From Vigna angularis (lineage: Eukaryota; Streptophyta; Magnoliopsida; Fabales; Fabaceae), in assembly GCF_016808095.1 (NCBI RefSeq), contig NC_068974.1:2976001-3040000 (forward strand): a DNA stretch of 64,000 nucleotides, read 5' to 3'. A program made the translations under genes and the position numbers. Below the pieces are notes generated by a model that searched no databases, was not told the DNA's origin, and saw only the letters and a list, made by a program, of their open reading frames with translations. Positions 22,691-34,063 of this stretch are shown here, piece after piece. Every line of letters begins with the position of its first letter. Position 1 is the first letter of the stretch.

Positions 22691-24748
22691 TGTGAGGCCT
22701 CGAAAAATTAAAACCGTAAGCCATCTGTCTAATCAAATTAATGCATTGCTGAGTCACCTGTCAGCTCTCACTAATGCACCGCGACACACATTCAGTCTCA
22801 TTAAAAACGCACTCACACACTCTGACGCACGCTTGCCAAGTGTTAGTTTAGAATCTTCTGAATTTGTAGTGGAAGACAGGTGTCCGTGTGTGAGAGAACG
22901 TCCGTTTGACTTGGGAAGAAAACCTATTTTCTGAAAAACCTTCTTTCCACTCTCTGCATGCAGTCGTCTTCTTCCTCTGAACTCAACTTTTCATCTTCTC
23001 CAACTTCTCTCTGGAAATCCTTCAACTTCTCTCCACGGTTACTCACCCATCTCTTCTCCGTTCAACATTCAGAACCGTAGGAACGATCCCTGCACCGTGA
23101 GCTTCAATCTAAACCGAACCGATCCAAGTTCTGTAACCGGTAAGTTGCTCGACTCTGGACGCTTGTTTCTTTGTTACCTGCAAACTAAGATTCAGTTGCA
23201 TGCAAAGGCATAAATTGAGTTCTCTGAGTTTTCTTTGGTTAGACTTAGTTGAAGAGCGTAAGAAAGATCGTGGAGGGTAAAAAGCCATAGTTGGGCAAGA
23301 CCAAGTTATACTATTAGACGTACACTACTATCCAGGTAAGGGAAGCTTAGTAATTTAATTAATACTTGTATGTTGTATGCAAGCATGATATGAATTGAAT
23401 GTATGAGATGTATGTTGATTGTGTATGCATGAACGAACGTCATTGTACTGGATGAATAGAGTATATGTTGGTTGAAATGTATGTTTATGGTTGATACGTA
23501 TGAATATGAGATGAGTTATAAATTTGAGGTATGAATGATAAATGTGAATCATATAAAGTCTGGAAATTGATATTGATATGAAGTATAAAGTATGAACTGA
23601 TATGTTGAAAATTGATAACTGAACTAGATGAAAATCTGAAATATGAAGTCCTTGCTATGATAAAATATGTTCGTCATCGTACGGTCTTATACCGTTCGGT
23701 TTCTAATCAATTGCTTAGAAAAGGAATTCTTTCATTTGGAAAGAATTTTGATCGAGAACGAACGTCCTGTGAAATGCTATGTTGAGCGTTCGGCTAAACT
23801 TAGTCTTACCGTATTCCTCAAATTAAATAATACACTTTTTCACTCGTCTATTTTAAAATTAGTAACGCTCGGTCTTATACCCAGCGTTCGTCGTGAGAAG
23901 CACTCGGTCTGATACTGAGCGTTCTAATTAATTATCGGCATTATATCTAGCGTTCGTCCTAGTAGTGTTTGGTCTTATACCGAACGCTCGTCCTTACTTT
24001 GATTTCTAAACGAGCGTAAATAGCATTCGTCCAAATTATTAGTAAATGTATATTATCGCGTTCGGTCATTGACTGGCAGTCGATCCCTTTAAACAAGTCG
24101 TTCTCAGTATAATTAATTATTTCTCCTGTTGTGTCTTTATCCATTTGGATTCGGCCTAGAGTTTTGTACCTAAATTAATTCTGAACATTTATTTTATATC
24201 TCTAAGAGTCGGTTCATTCAACTGATTCGAGTATCATTGACGTTCGTCATATAAGTATGTGTTGACCTATTCTGATTGCCAACGAATCTTCTAAATATAG
24301 TCTTTAGCGTTCGTCTTCGTCCTTCAGAAGTATGAACGTTCGTTATTTTATACTTTTGAAACTAAAGATGAAAATGATGATAAATTATAATATTTTGAAG
24401 TGTGAACACTATATTGAGTGATTATAAGATTATGGAATTTGAACGAGCGTTCCAGGGAGGAACGACTCTTATATATGTTGAATATTAAATTTGGTAAAGT
24501 ATGACTATGGATAAGTTAAGACTTGTTGTCCATCCTGATGTTCCGTGAGTACTCATCCTCACGTAAATGGGGTATGTCATGTGTGGGAACGGCAGGAGGT
24601 CCTTAGTCCATAAGTTAACATGGGCGACGTAAGAACGGACTAACCTCGAGTGGCAGCTGTGGAGTGTATTTCAGTTACTACATCACTCGGGTGCAAGGAC
24701 GCTTGTAACTACACAGATTCATATAGTCCGGACGGTCGGTCTAGAATG

Positions 24749-24841
<93 letters not shown>

Positions 24842-25260
24842 CAGATGATGTTTATTTGTTGAGTTATGTGCTTGTGTGGATTGAAATGTTATTGTATATG
24901 TTGATGTATAAATTAAATTACCTAAGCTTACCCTTTCGTTTTCCTTGTGTTGTCTGATGTCTCTGTACGTTCGTCCTGTCATTGCAATGATCATCCGTGT
25001 GGATGTGAGCAGATGGAGGTGCGTCACTTGAGGAAATGCTGGAAGAAGAAAATTTGGACGACGCGAATCTCGTGGAAGTGGAAGTTAAAGCCGAGCCTTA
25101 GAGCGCTAGTTAAGTTTTAGATTATTATGCATTCGTTCGTTTTGTTATTTTAACGTTCGGTTAAGTTTTGTAAAACCGTTCGTCTTTGAACTCTTCGTTT
25201 TCTGCTGTAATTGTAATTAATCCCGTACTTAAGTCGTTCGACTTTTTGAACCTCGTTGAT
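22691..25260 (+). repeat. Family C LTR, plus orientation, right end truncated
   Basis: Starts TGTGAGGCCTCG. Its middle and right part match the reverse complement of 42629-44946, including the TGAGTACTCATCCTCACG segment at 24545 and the GATCATCCGTGTGGATGTGAGCAG segment at 24990. It has no coding region. 23650-24360 is rich in CGTTCGGTCTTATACCGAACG-like inverted phrases. A long AT microsatellite interrupts it. The LTR class resembles Tekay/Del chromoviruses by its TGT start; that is inference. The right end is placed only approximately, where similarity fades into element E. Confidence 0.6.
24753..24839. repeat. (TA)n microsatellite
   Basis: About 43 TA units, uninterrupted. The matching position in the minus-strand family C copy (about 43083) has only a few units, so this tract expanded after the copies separated. 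Confidence 0.95.
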
Positions 25261-25299
25261 TTGGTTGGAGTTACTAGGGTGTGACCAGTTATATTGTTG

Positions 25300-27356
25300 T
25301 AGTTGTTGAGTTTTGTTGTGAATTGGTGTGTGTTGGAGGGCTTTATCTTGTTTTGATGTATTATGGTGTGGTTGAGTATGCTTTGGTATGTTATGATATG
25401 TTTAGGTGTGTCTTGTTGCAAAAATTTGGTCTTGCCATTTAGAGTTAAGTGCATTGCTTATTGCATTCATGTTTTCAATTCATGAATTTGATTTGTTCCA
25501 TGGTGGATTATTGGTGTTTTTAATCATGGGAAACATGAATACTTAATTTCAAATGTGTTTGAATGTTTAAATTGTCAAAAATCCAAGACTAAAAGCCTAA
25601 ATTATTGCAAAAATAAACTGTCAGACTACCGCTCAGCGGTACCTGCACGGCACCTGCGCGCAATACCAGCAGAGGCCACTTTTCTGCATTTTACTGATAT
25701 GGCGCTCAGCTGCACGAAACTGTGCAGCTCAGCGACGGCGCACCATAACACCACTTTGCGCTTAGCTGCACAAAACCTGTGTAGCTCAGCTATGGCGCAC
25801 CAGGACAACACTCCTACTTTCTATGCAATTTGGTTTTGTTATAAGTGGGGCTTGCTGCTAGCCTTTTTGTTTTACATGATTTGTCAAGCTACATGATTCT
25901 ATACCACTGGTTAAGTGCTAATTTTTGGTTCCAAACTTGTTTTCAAACACTAACCATGATGTTGCTTGATGAGTTTTTCACTTGGTCTGGAGACCAGCCC
26001 AATTTTGAAGGGGGAGGTGGAGCAGCAGCTAGTGAAGATAATGCAGATGAGGAGGAGGATTCTGATATGAGCGATGATAGCGTTTCATGAGTAGAGTTGG
26101 AGACTCCTCTGTGCACTCACACGCCCATTTATTTTGCTTTTATGTTTTGTTTGCTTGTCTTTAAATTTGAGTGTGACTTTTACTTTTTAGTTTGTTTGAA
26201 GATGTTTAAGTTATCTGGCTTGGTAGACTGTGCTGAACCATGATGCTTATGCTTGAATATGAAATGACTCTTGAGATGGTTCAAGTTAGTTCAAATTGTG
26301 GTTGCTTTCTTCATGAAAATTATGAGAATGCTCTATGTTGAATTGCGATCAATATTTATGGCAGTTGCTTCATGATGTTGTGGAACCTTGAGTTAACCGT
26401 TGTAAGATGTTGTGCCTTATATTTTTCTTGTAAATGCTATCATGTTAGATCACAATTGACTTTGCCTGAGTTTCTCTGAATTGAATCATTTGCTTGCTTG
26501 TTAGACATGATCAAGGCCATCTTACTCTTCTACCTCTTTTACATGTTCTGAGCCAAATAAGCCAATACTAACCCCTTCAACCTTAATGAAAGATGTCTTC
26601 CCTCTTTGAACCTCAAGTCTATTGAAATTTCCTTGATTTCCCTACCTTGAGCGTAATAGAGCAATCATTTGTACTACAGGAGAATGGTTTAAGTTTGGGG
26701 GAGTTTGTTCAGTATGGGTGTATTGAGAAAAATAGAAAGATAGAAAAGTAAGGAAAAATAAGAAAGAAGAAGAAAAGGAACAAAAATGAATTCATTGAAA
26801 AAGAATTGGGAAATAACTTGAGAAGTGGTTTATCCAATTGTGAAGCAAAGAGAGAGACTAATGCTATATCATGAAGTAAATTGTTTTATCTCTTAAGCTC
26901 AAGGTGCTTTGTTATCCAGAAAAACCAAGTTTCTTTCTTAGCCCAACCACAATACAAGTCAATCAAAGTCCTTGTGATGCTAACTTGCTTGTGAATGTGT
27001 TTAATTTGGTTGAAACGAAAGGCAAAGTTGATGTGTGTGACATTGTGATAGTGGAGTGATAGATACACATCCTTATACACCAGAGCATTAGAGTGAAACA
27101 CTATCTTTGGTGAGGATTGGTTCTATATAATTCAGTAAAGCATTCTGCCATGATTATTGATCTCTTATAAACTGTGACATTTGATTGATTCAATGTACTA
27201 TGAGCACCACAGTGGAAAACTAATCTTTTACACATCTCTAGTTGTTTCAAGTTAAGCAAGTATTGTGAATGCATTTGTGCTTTTGAAAATTGTGTTTTGT
27301 GTTAAAGACAGATACCTTTTGCTTGAGGACAAGCAAGGTTCTAAGTTTGGGGGAGT
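25300..27356 (+). mobile_element. 3' internal region of Ty3 element E
   Basis: Non-coding 3' part of a Ty3 retrotransposon ending in the purine tract TAAGTTTGGGGGAGT beside the LTR at 27357. A second tract, AGTTTGGGGGAGT, lies at about 26692. No RT, integrase or gag remains. A short acidic frame near 25952-26090 (EDNADEEEDSDMSDDS) may be the end of an old polyprotein. 25629-25800 carries GCTCAGCGG and CTCAGCTGCAC phrases. The 5' boundary is unclear and the 5' LTR is not in the window. Confidence 0.6.
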
Positions 27357-28811
27357 TGATAATAGCATATTTTACCATGATTTTAGTGTCGAATTGAGAG
27401 AGAATATCAACTCTTTCTTACCTTTTTGCCTTGTAAATCCTAGTTTTCATTTAGTTTCTTAAGTGGTTGCATCTTAAACTTTAATGATTCAATTTCATCA
27501 TTAAGCCCCATTTTTTAGTATGTTTTGGTCATTTACATCCAAGCTTGTATGCCAAACTGAAGAACTGAAGAACCATATAAGCAAGAATGAAGGTAAAAGA
27601 GGAAGTTTTGAGAAAAAAGATAAATGTTGAAGCTGGGGTGCGGCTGGCGTGCAGCTGAGCGCCAAGCTGAGCGCCACCTGACCAGACTTGCTGTAGCTGA
27701 GCGGAACAGCTCTGTGTAGCTGAGCGCCACCCGATCCGACTTGCTGTCGCTGAGCGGCACAGATTTTGTGCAGCTGAGCGCCAACTCTCTGGAATGTTGT
27801 CGTTGGGGTGCAGCTGGCGTGCAGCTGAGCGCCAGCTCTCTGGAATGCTGTCGCTCGGTGATAACAGTTGAAAAACTGTTATTTTCATGCTTAAAACTGA
27901 CAGAAAAAGCAACCTTTACACTTAGAAACTAGCTTGAAATCATGCTTTTATCCATATTTTCATAAATAAGAGAGTTGGACAGGTTTATGCTTGATTTCAG
28001 TGTTTTTGTGCAGGTTTTAAGGTGAATTTAGTGAAAGAAGTGAAGAAGGAGAGAGATGGAATCATAAAAGTCAACCAAAAACCAGAAAAGTCAACCATTC
28101 AACAAGAAAAGTCAACCAGTCAACCAGAAAAGTCAACCAGTCATCCAGAAAAGTCAACCAGTCAACCAAAAAGTCAACAGTCAACCAGAATACGAAAAAA
28201 GTCAACCAGACGAGTTTTGGGCCAGTTTTATGCGATTTTATGATCTGTTTGGGCCTGGACCCGTTTTCTATTATTTTTATGTCCTATTTAAAGACCTAGA
28301 TGTCTTTGGTAAATGTTGGGTAAATCTGGACTTGGATTAAACACCTAAAGGAAATAGTATCTAGGGATAGAACTAGGATCTTTGGTTGTCTTAGATCTCA
28401 ATTCTTAATGCGGAACTAATTGTTAGGTCTTCCAAGGGATTGGAGCCTAATAAGGAAGTCTAGGCTCTCTCTACCAAGGGATTGAGTTTGAGTAATTTAG
28501 TAGATTGACATTGGCATATTAATGAAGAGGAAGTGATTTTCTATACATAAGAGTGAAGTAGGTGAAATCATAACCCCAATAATACCATTCCATATCATTT
28601 CTAATCTTTCCATTTCCAAGTGTTTGAGTATCTGAGATCACTTTTATCATTTATGTTTCATATTTACTTTAATTACACTAAAACCCAAATTATGAAGCAT
28701 TCTTTAGTCTAAGTTAGTTGGAAATTATACGATTGTTTGGTGACACGAGTCTCTTGGGAAACGATATCCGATCTTACCCGTTTTATTACTTGAAACGATT
28801 TGGTACACTTG
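27357..28811 (+). repeat. 3' LTR of element E, main part, split by W2
   Basis: Starts TGATAATAGCATATTTTACC after a purine tract. It is a mosaic: 27357-27858 is E-specific with an array of GCAGCTGAGCGCC; 27859-28316 is homologous to the beginning of the element B LTR starting exactly at its terminal TGATAACAG; 28317-28811 resembles the end of the D LTR (compare 47000-47540). The remainder is at 39975-39988, ending TCTCAACA. Confidence 0.7.
27640..27855 (+). repeat. Short tandem array of GCAGCTGAGCGCC in the E LTR
   Basis: About eight degenerate copies of GCTGAGCG in roughly 215 bp. Three copies of the 15-mer GTGCAGCTGAGCGCC lie at 27649, 27768 and 27819. Open frames on the minus strand here are a by-product of the repeat. 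Confidence 0.8.
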
Positions 28812-31579
28812 TGATACGGGTGTCGCGACCCGTCAAATTTGATTTACAAAAATTTATGCAGTATAGTTACTAGGAAGTGACTCCTAGGTCGTCTCTCAAG
28901 GACCAATTTTGGTGGTTCAGTCTCAGATTTTTTACACGAAGGGGGGGGGGGGGGGTTGGTTGTGATTTTTGTTTTGCGGAAAATAAATTAAAGTTGACTG
29001 GAAATTAAATAAAATAGAATTAAAAACACTGAAATAAATTTTAACGGTGGTAAAAACTGAACGGTAAAAAAAAGAAAACGTAAATGGAAAGTTCAACAGT
29101 AATTGAAATTAAAATACTGTAACAATAAACATGCAGAAAACATAACAGCAGTGTAAATAAAATTTACCCAAAAGTGTTTAAATTTAAAATGCGTGAACAG
29201 TACCATGCAGAAAAACATAAAAACATTGTAATTAAAATTTACCAAAATCATCAGTAAAAATAAGCGGTAAAAACAACGTTTGAAAATAAGATAAAGAGTA
29301 AAACACATTGACAAAATTTACGATGTAGAAAACAATAAACGATAAAATAAAAGAAATGGTAAAATTAAAAGCACTGAAAATGAAATTCATCAAGGATTAA
29401 ACAATTGAAAATAATATTCCAAAATCAAACTAACGATACATTACACGTTTGGAAAATGGAAACTGAGAGCTTGCTACTGAAAAATGGAAAGAGCTGGAAA
29501 ATGGAAAGAGGCCAGAGCCTCCTCTGGCCGTGAGTGGTTCCTAAACTACTCCTAAAATCTAATACTTTCTCCTCTGCTGCCCATTCCATTTTATAGAGAA
29601 AACTCATCCTCCCGTGACTTCTCCTTCATTTCAACAATTGCAAAAGAATTAGGATGGGTCCCTTCATTCTTGTATCTGTTTGCTTCCTTGCTTCGCAGCT
29701 AAAATTCTCGTGAGTTTCCTTCCAACCATGGCTCTTTTCACTATTCTATTCTCTTCCCGTGAACACCTCCTGGCCGTGACTGCATTTGCAATATGGTGGC
29801 CCCTTCAATTGATTCCAACTTAGTGATGTTTGGTAAATGTTTTTCTAAATTTTCCAATGGGGCCGTGAGCTTACACATCCGGCTCTAAACCGACAATCCT
29901 TCATTTTGAACGGCCCCTCTTCTGTGCTAATTCTCCAAACCACTGAACGCAACTACTCAAGGGAACCATGAGCTTCCAATCTTCTTCCAAGGCCGTGTGT
30001 TGTTTGTCTTTGCTGCACCGTGGGCTGCTTGCTGGATGGTACCGAGAGCTCCATTAATCATCATGCTGCATCTCCATTCTCCCTGCCAATGAGTGCAGCC
30101 TATGCTGCTTTTCTTTGCTGCCATTACCATGCACGTCTTCTGTACTGGAACGTAGCTCTCTTCTTCCTTCCAGCCAGCGTCCAAAGCTACTGGACCGTGA
30201 TGGAGCTGGACTGGTGGAGATGGCTGGATGCATGGACGGAGCTGCACCGCTTGCTGGCTTCTCTTCTCCAATCAACAAGTGGCTGGTTCCATCTTCCTTT
30301 CCGTGTACACATGGTGCCTCTCTTCTTCCTTCCAAATTAAATCAACACAGCCGTGACCTCCTCTTCTTTGGTGGACCAGCTGATGCACTCCTTCTTACTT
30401 CCAGCAGGTTGTGATCTCCACATCTTCTTCCAGCTGGACGTTCAACCCTTCTTCACGCTGCTGCATTCTTCTCAACCGTGCATCATTCTCTAAAACAAAT
30501 GGCAAGTGAGTGCTGCTGCTCAAGACCGAGACACCTCCTCCTTCAGCTCTTCATGCACACCAAACTATTCCAGAATTATTTCTCCATGGGCCGTGTCATT
30601 TCTCCTCTCTATTTCCACATTCCAGCTCACCCTTCTCCATCAAATTGAATCAAGACTAACGTGTATTCTCTTTTCTAAAATAAAGATCACCGTGAACACC
30701 TCCTGGAAGTGGCAGCAACAACTCCCTCTTTTATGGATCGTGAAGGTGCTGGATTAGCTGGACTCTCACGGCCTCCCCCTCAAACTCGCGGCCTCTCCCT
30801 CTTTGAAACCGCATTCTCATATCTCCAAAACAATGAAAAACAAAAGTGACAAAGGTGGCCACTCTCTTCTGACAATTCAGCGCCCCTTTCTTTCCAATTG
30901 TTGAGTTTTGCGTTTCCATAAATTCATTCTTTAATCTTCACCCATGCCAAGTCAAAAACGCATATGCTTTACTTTAAAAGAGATTCTCTCTTTTTTTTCC
31001 TCCAAGAATCGTAAACTTCTTTCCTTGTGGTCCCCTCCATCTTTCTTTATTTGTTAAATAGAATGTGAATTCTCTTTCACGTGATCATTGTCTCCCAAGG
31101 TTATGAATTTTGGCACATTATCAAGTGAAAACCGTGAATGAGTGGTGGCCCTTTTCCAAACATATATGCCAAATTAAATTGTTGATATGGGGCCGTGCAA
31201 CCTGCATGAAATTGTTAAAAGAGAAAGAAGATTTTCCTGCTGGCTGCTAGGCCGTGTGGTGTGTAATGCTTCTCAGCCAATTTTGTTCAATCTTCCATTG
31301 CTCAACACACAAATTAAATTAATACAGTACAACTTTTTCTAAATAAATAATATTGTGTGAATGTTTTTCCAATTGTCCCAATTTTTATTTCCAAAATTTT
31401 CCCTACACTCAATAATGTAAGTAATTAGTCTCAGACAATTCAAATTAATTAAAATAAGAATTTCTGATCGAATTAAGCTCAATTCAGTAAAATAGGAAAA
31501 TACTGGATAATTATGCACAATTCCCTGATTAAATCTAGTACAATAAGCTAAGTGAAGTGAAGAAAATAATGATTCATCA
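28812..31579 (-). repeat. 3' LTR of W2 (2768 bp)
   Basis: Bounded by TGATACGGGTG and GATTCATCA. It contains the CTAGGAAGTGACTCCTAG inverted repeat, a poly-G run near 28940 and many CCGTG phrases. Small frames inside (for example 29957-30271 and 30020-30340) recur in the other LTR and lack domains. Confidence 0.93.
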
Positions 31580-33053
31580 AAATAGACCACACTTAGTCTT
31601 TTGCACTCCTGGGCAAAATTAAGACACAAATCAGGGAATAGTTCAAAGGACTTTCAGAGGACGTGACACAAATGCAGCATACAGAAAATAAAACTCACAA
31701 GAAAAATAAAAAGAATTTACATAGTTCTCAAGAATTATGAACAGATGAAAAGAAGTAGAAAATATCCAACACAAAATCAAATAAAGCAGATACTTACAGA
31801 AATCATCCAAGCAATTCAATACACGGAAAAATAATCAATCAGCTCAAGAGGTGATTTAAAAATAACAAAACCTCACAGATGCACTAACAGTGTTTCTCTC
31901 AAGTGTTTAAGGTAAATCAATGTCACTCAATGCACTCAAGAAAACAAACACAAGTAGACTTGGCAAGCTTCTAATATCAACACTTAAAACATATGCGCAT
32001 GTTCAGATCAAAAGGTCTTTATTGGGTTGTAATGGGGCCAAGGACAGGGGAGGATAAATTTGGATAAGTAGCTATAGCTCAGAAGAAATAGAGGTGCACT
32101 AGGGAACAAAAATGTAAACACAGTGAAATCTCACCCAAACCTCTAATTCAATCCTCTTCTCGACTCCATTATTCACAAAATTATTTTTCAATTTCTCTTT
32201 TTCTCATCAAAAATTTTTTTTTCTTTCATCCTGTCTTCTTTCTTTTTTTTTATCACACAACAGGATATAAATTATCATTTCAAAACATGATGAAGAATCA
32301 ACTAGCCAATTCATCAGAATTCCCTAGGAGACCACACTTTTTCACAAAACACTTCTATAGCTCCAGACTTTCCTAAGGTTCAGGTAATCATTTGTTTTTC
32401 ACTTAGGATCAGTGTATGAGCTTTAAAAACAAACAAATGGGGAAAGTATAGGCTCAAAGGGGTTATCAAAGGATAATAACAAGGTAAGCTTATTTGGCTA
32501 AAGAGGCTCAAGAATAAAATTGCCTTTATCACTTCTAAACATGCATATAAATCAAGTATATCAAAAAGAATCAAGCCAAGGCATATGTGCAAGAAATCAA
32601 GAGTCATATCACACAAGAAAGAACATTAAGTGGCTCAAATCTCACATAGGGTATCCGTGTTATAATCAATTCAACCTCTTGAACACATAATCATCTTTCC
32701 AAGAAGAGAAAAACAAGGATTGCAATCTATAAGTATTAAGTAAGTGAAGGAAAAATCTACAACTTAGACATCATCCAGAAATCAAGAGAAAAATGTAAAA
32801 TTTATTGCACACAAAACTCGATAAAAATAACTTAAAACAGAAAAAATTTAACACTAAAAAACAAAAAATTTAACACACAAAATACATACTAATAGAAACT
32901 AACAGAAAATTCAAAATTTCTCCCCAGTAGACCACACTTAAATCACACAATGTCCTCAGTGTGTAACAATCATCAGATTATCAATTTCAAAGCAGTCGAA
33001 TAATATAGACAAGTGCAATAAAAAGTTAGGAAATGGGAAGAAATTTTTCAATA

Positions 33054-33128
33054 ACATCCATCAGTAGATGTTATCATTGACATCCATCAGCAGATGTCTA
33101 AATCACCTAGCACCCTTCAGAAGATGCT
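33054..33128. other. Three iterated stem-loops with constant loop (W2)
   Basis: ACATC/GATGT at 33054-33071, GACATC/GATGTC at 33079-33098, and a weaker AGCACC/GATGCT at 33109-33128. The loops are CATCAGTA, CATCAGCA and CTTCAGAA. Position and order match W1. Confidence 0.6.
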
Positions 33129-33173
33129 AATAATTTTTAATTAATTTTTTTTTTTTTTGAAAAGGAGACCGGT

Positions 33174-33243
33174 ACTGTGACAACAGTCTCGGTGGCAAAG
33201 ACCGGAACTGTTGCTACAGTGGAAAGAAATCTGGCTATAAAAG
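33174..33243 (+). promoter_or_regulatory. Promoter of the W2 WOX-like gene: twin palindromes and TATA box
   Basis: ACTGT-N4-ACAGT occurs at 33174-33187 and 33207-33220, again 33 bp centre to centre, followed by TATAAAAG at 33236-33243. The first palindrome keeps the outer ACCG/CGGT arms. The leader has no ATG up to the donor CAG-GTAAGT (GT at 33415-33416). The acceptor TTTTAG at 34055-34060 places a 646-bp intron in the 5' UTR. Confidence 0.62.
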
Positions 33244-34063
33244 GGTACCTCCTCAGCGTCAGAGCGCCATTTCCTGACCTAGCCTCTCTCTCTGCTCTCC
33301 TCTCTTCTCTCTTCTCTCTTCTCGAGCGTCTGGATCTGCGAGGAAGCTCTGTCACCGTGCCATCTGAAGAGTCCGAGATCAGCGAGGAGCTCCTCTGCCA
33401 GCCTACTACTCCAGGTAAGTTCTCTGCACCTTGGATCTCTATTTCTTCCTTTTCTGCTTCTCTGTTGTTATTACCATCCTGCTTTCCTGCTTTCCATTTT
33501 TTCTTCTCTGACCTCTTGCCTGCTCTCCCTCTTTTCCATTTTCCTGCTTTCCTTTATTTTTCTTCTTCTGCCGATCTATCTTCTTTCCTTTCTTTCCTCC
33601 CTTTACCGCTTTTTCTGCTATTATTACCTTCTTGCTTTCCTACTTTCCTGCTTTATTTTTTTTTTAAAGAAAAACACATAAAACACAACTGTCAAAAAAA
33701 CTTAAGGGGTATATCGGCTGGAAACCAGACGTTAATCTCCCTTCGATTGAAGGTATTACAGAGACAATCGGGTAGAACAACGCCACGTACCCCACTAAAA
33801 AAAAATAAAACACAGAAACTTAATATACAAGAACAATATGGACAAGGACAACTGGACAACTGGACGTAGATCCGTTTAGGACCCTTTTGCAAGGACCGTG
33901 AAACAGATCTGAGACCAAATACAGAAACAATCAAAGACAGACTGGACAAAATAAATCTAAAAGGAAACAACAACAAATAAAGAAAACACAGACTAATCTA
34001 ATTTTTTTTTTTATGCTTCTTATTTTTCTGTTTTTTATTTTTTTATTTTTTATGTTTTAGAAT

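Noticed and set aside
24650..25027. Frames with long YI repeats
   Set aside because: Translation of the TA microsatellite.
29957..30414. Clusters of 93-106-residue frames in W2 LTRs
   Set aside because: Several overlap on both strands, are duplicated only because the LTR is duplicated, and match no family I know.
33177..33869. 230-residue plus-strand frame upstream of the W2 WOX gene
   Set aside because: Its start codon lies inside the promoter palindromes upstream of the TATA box and it reads through the predicted splice donor; the W1 counterpart is not the same protein.
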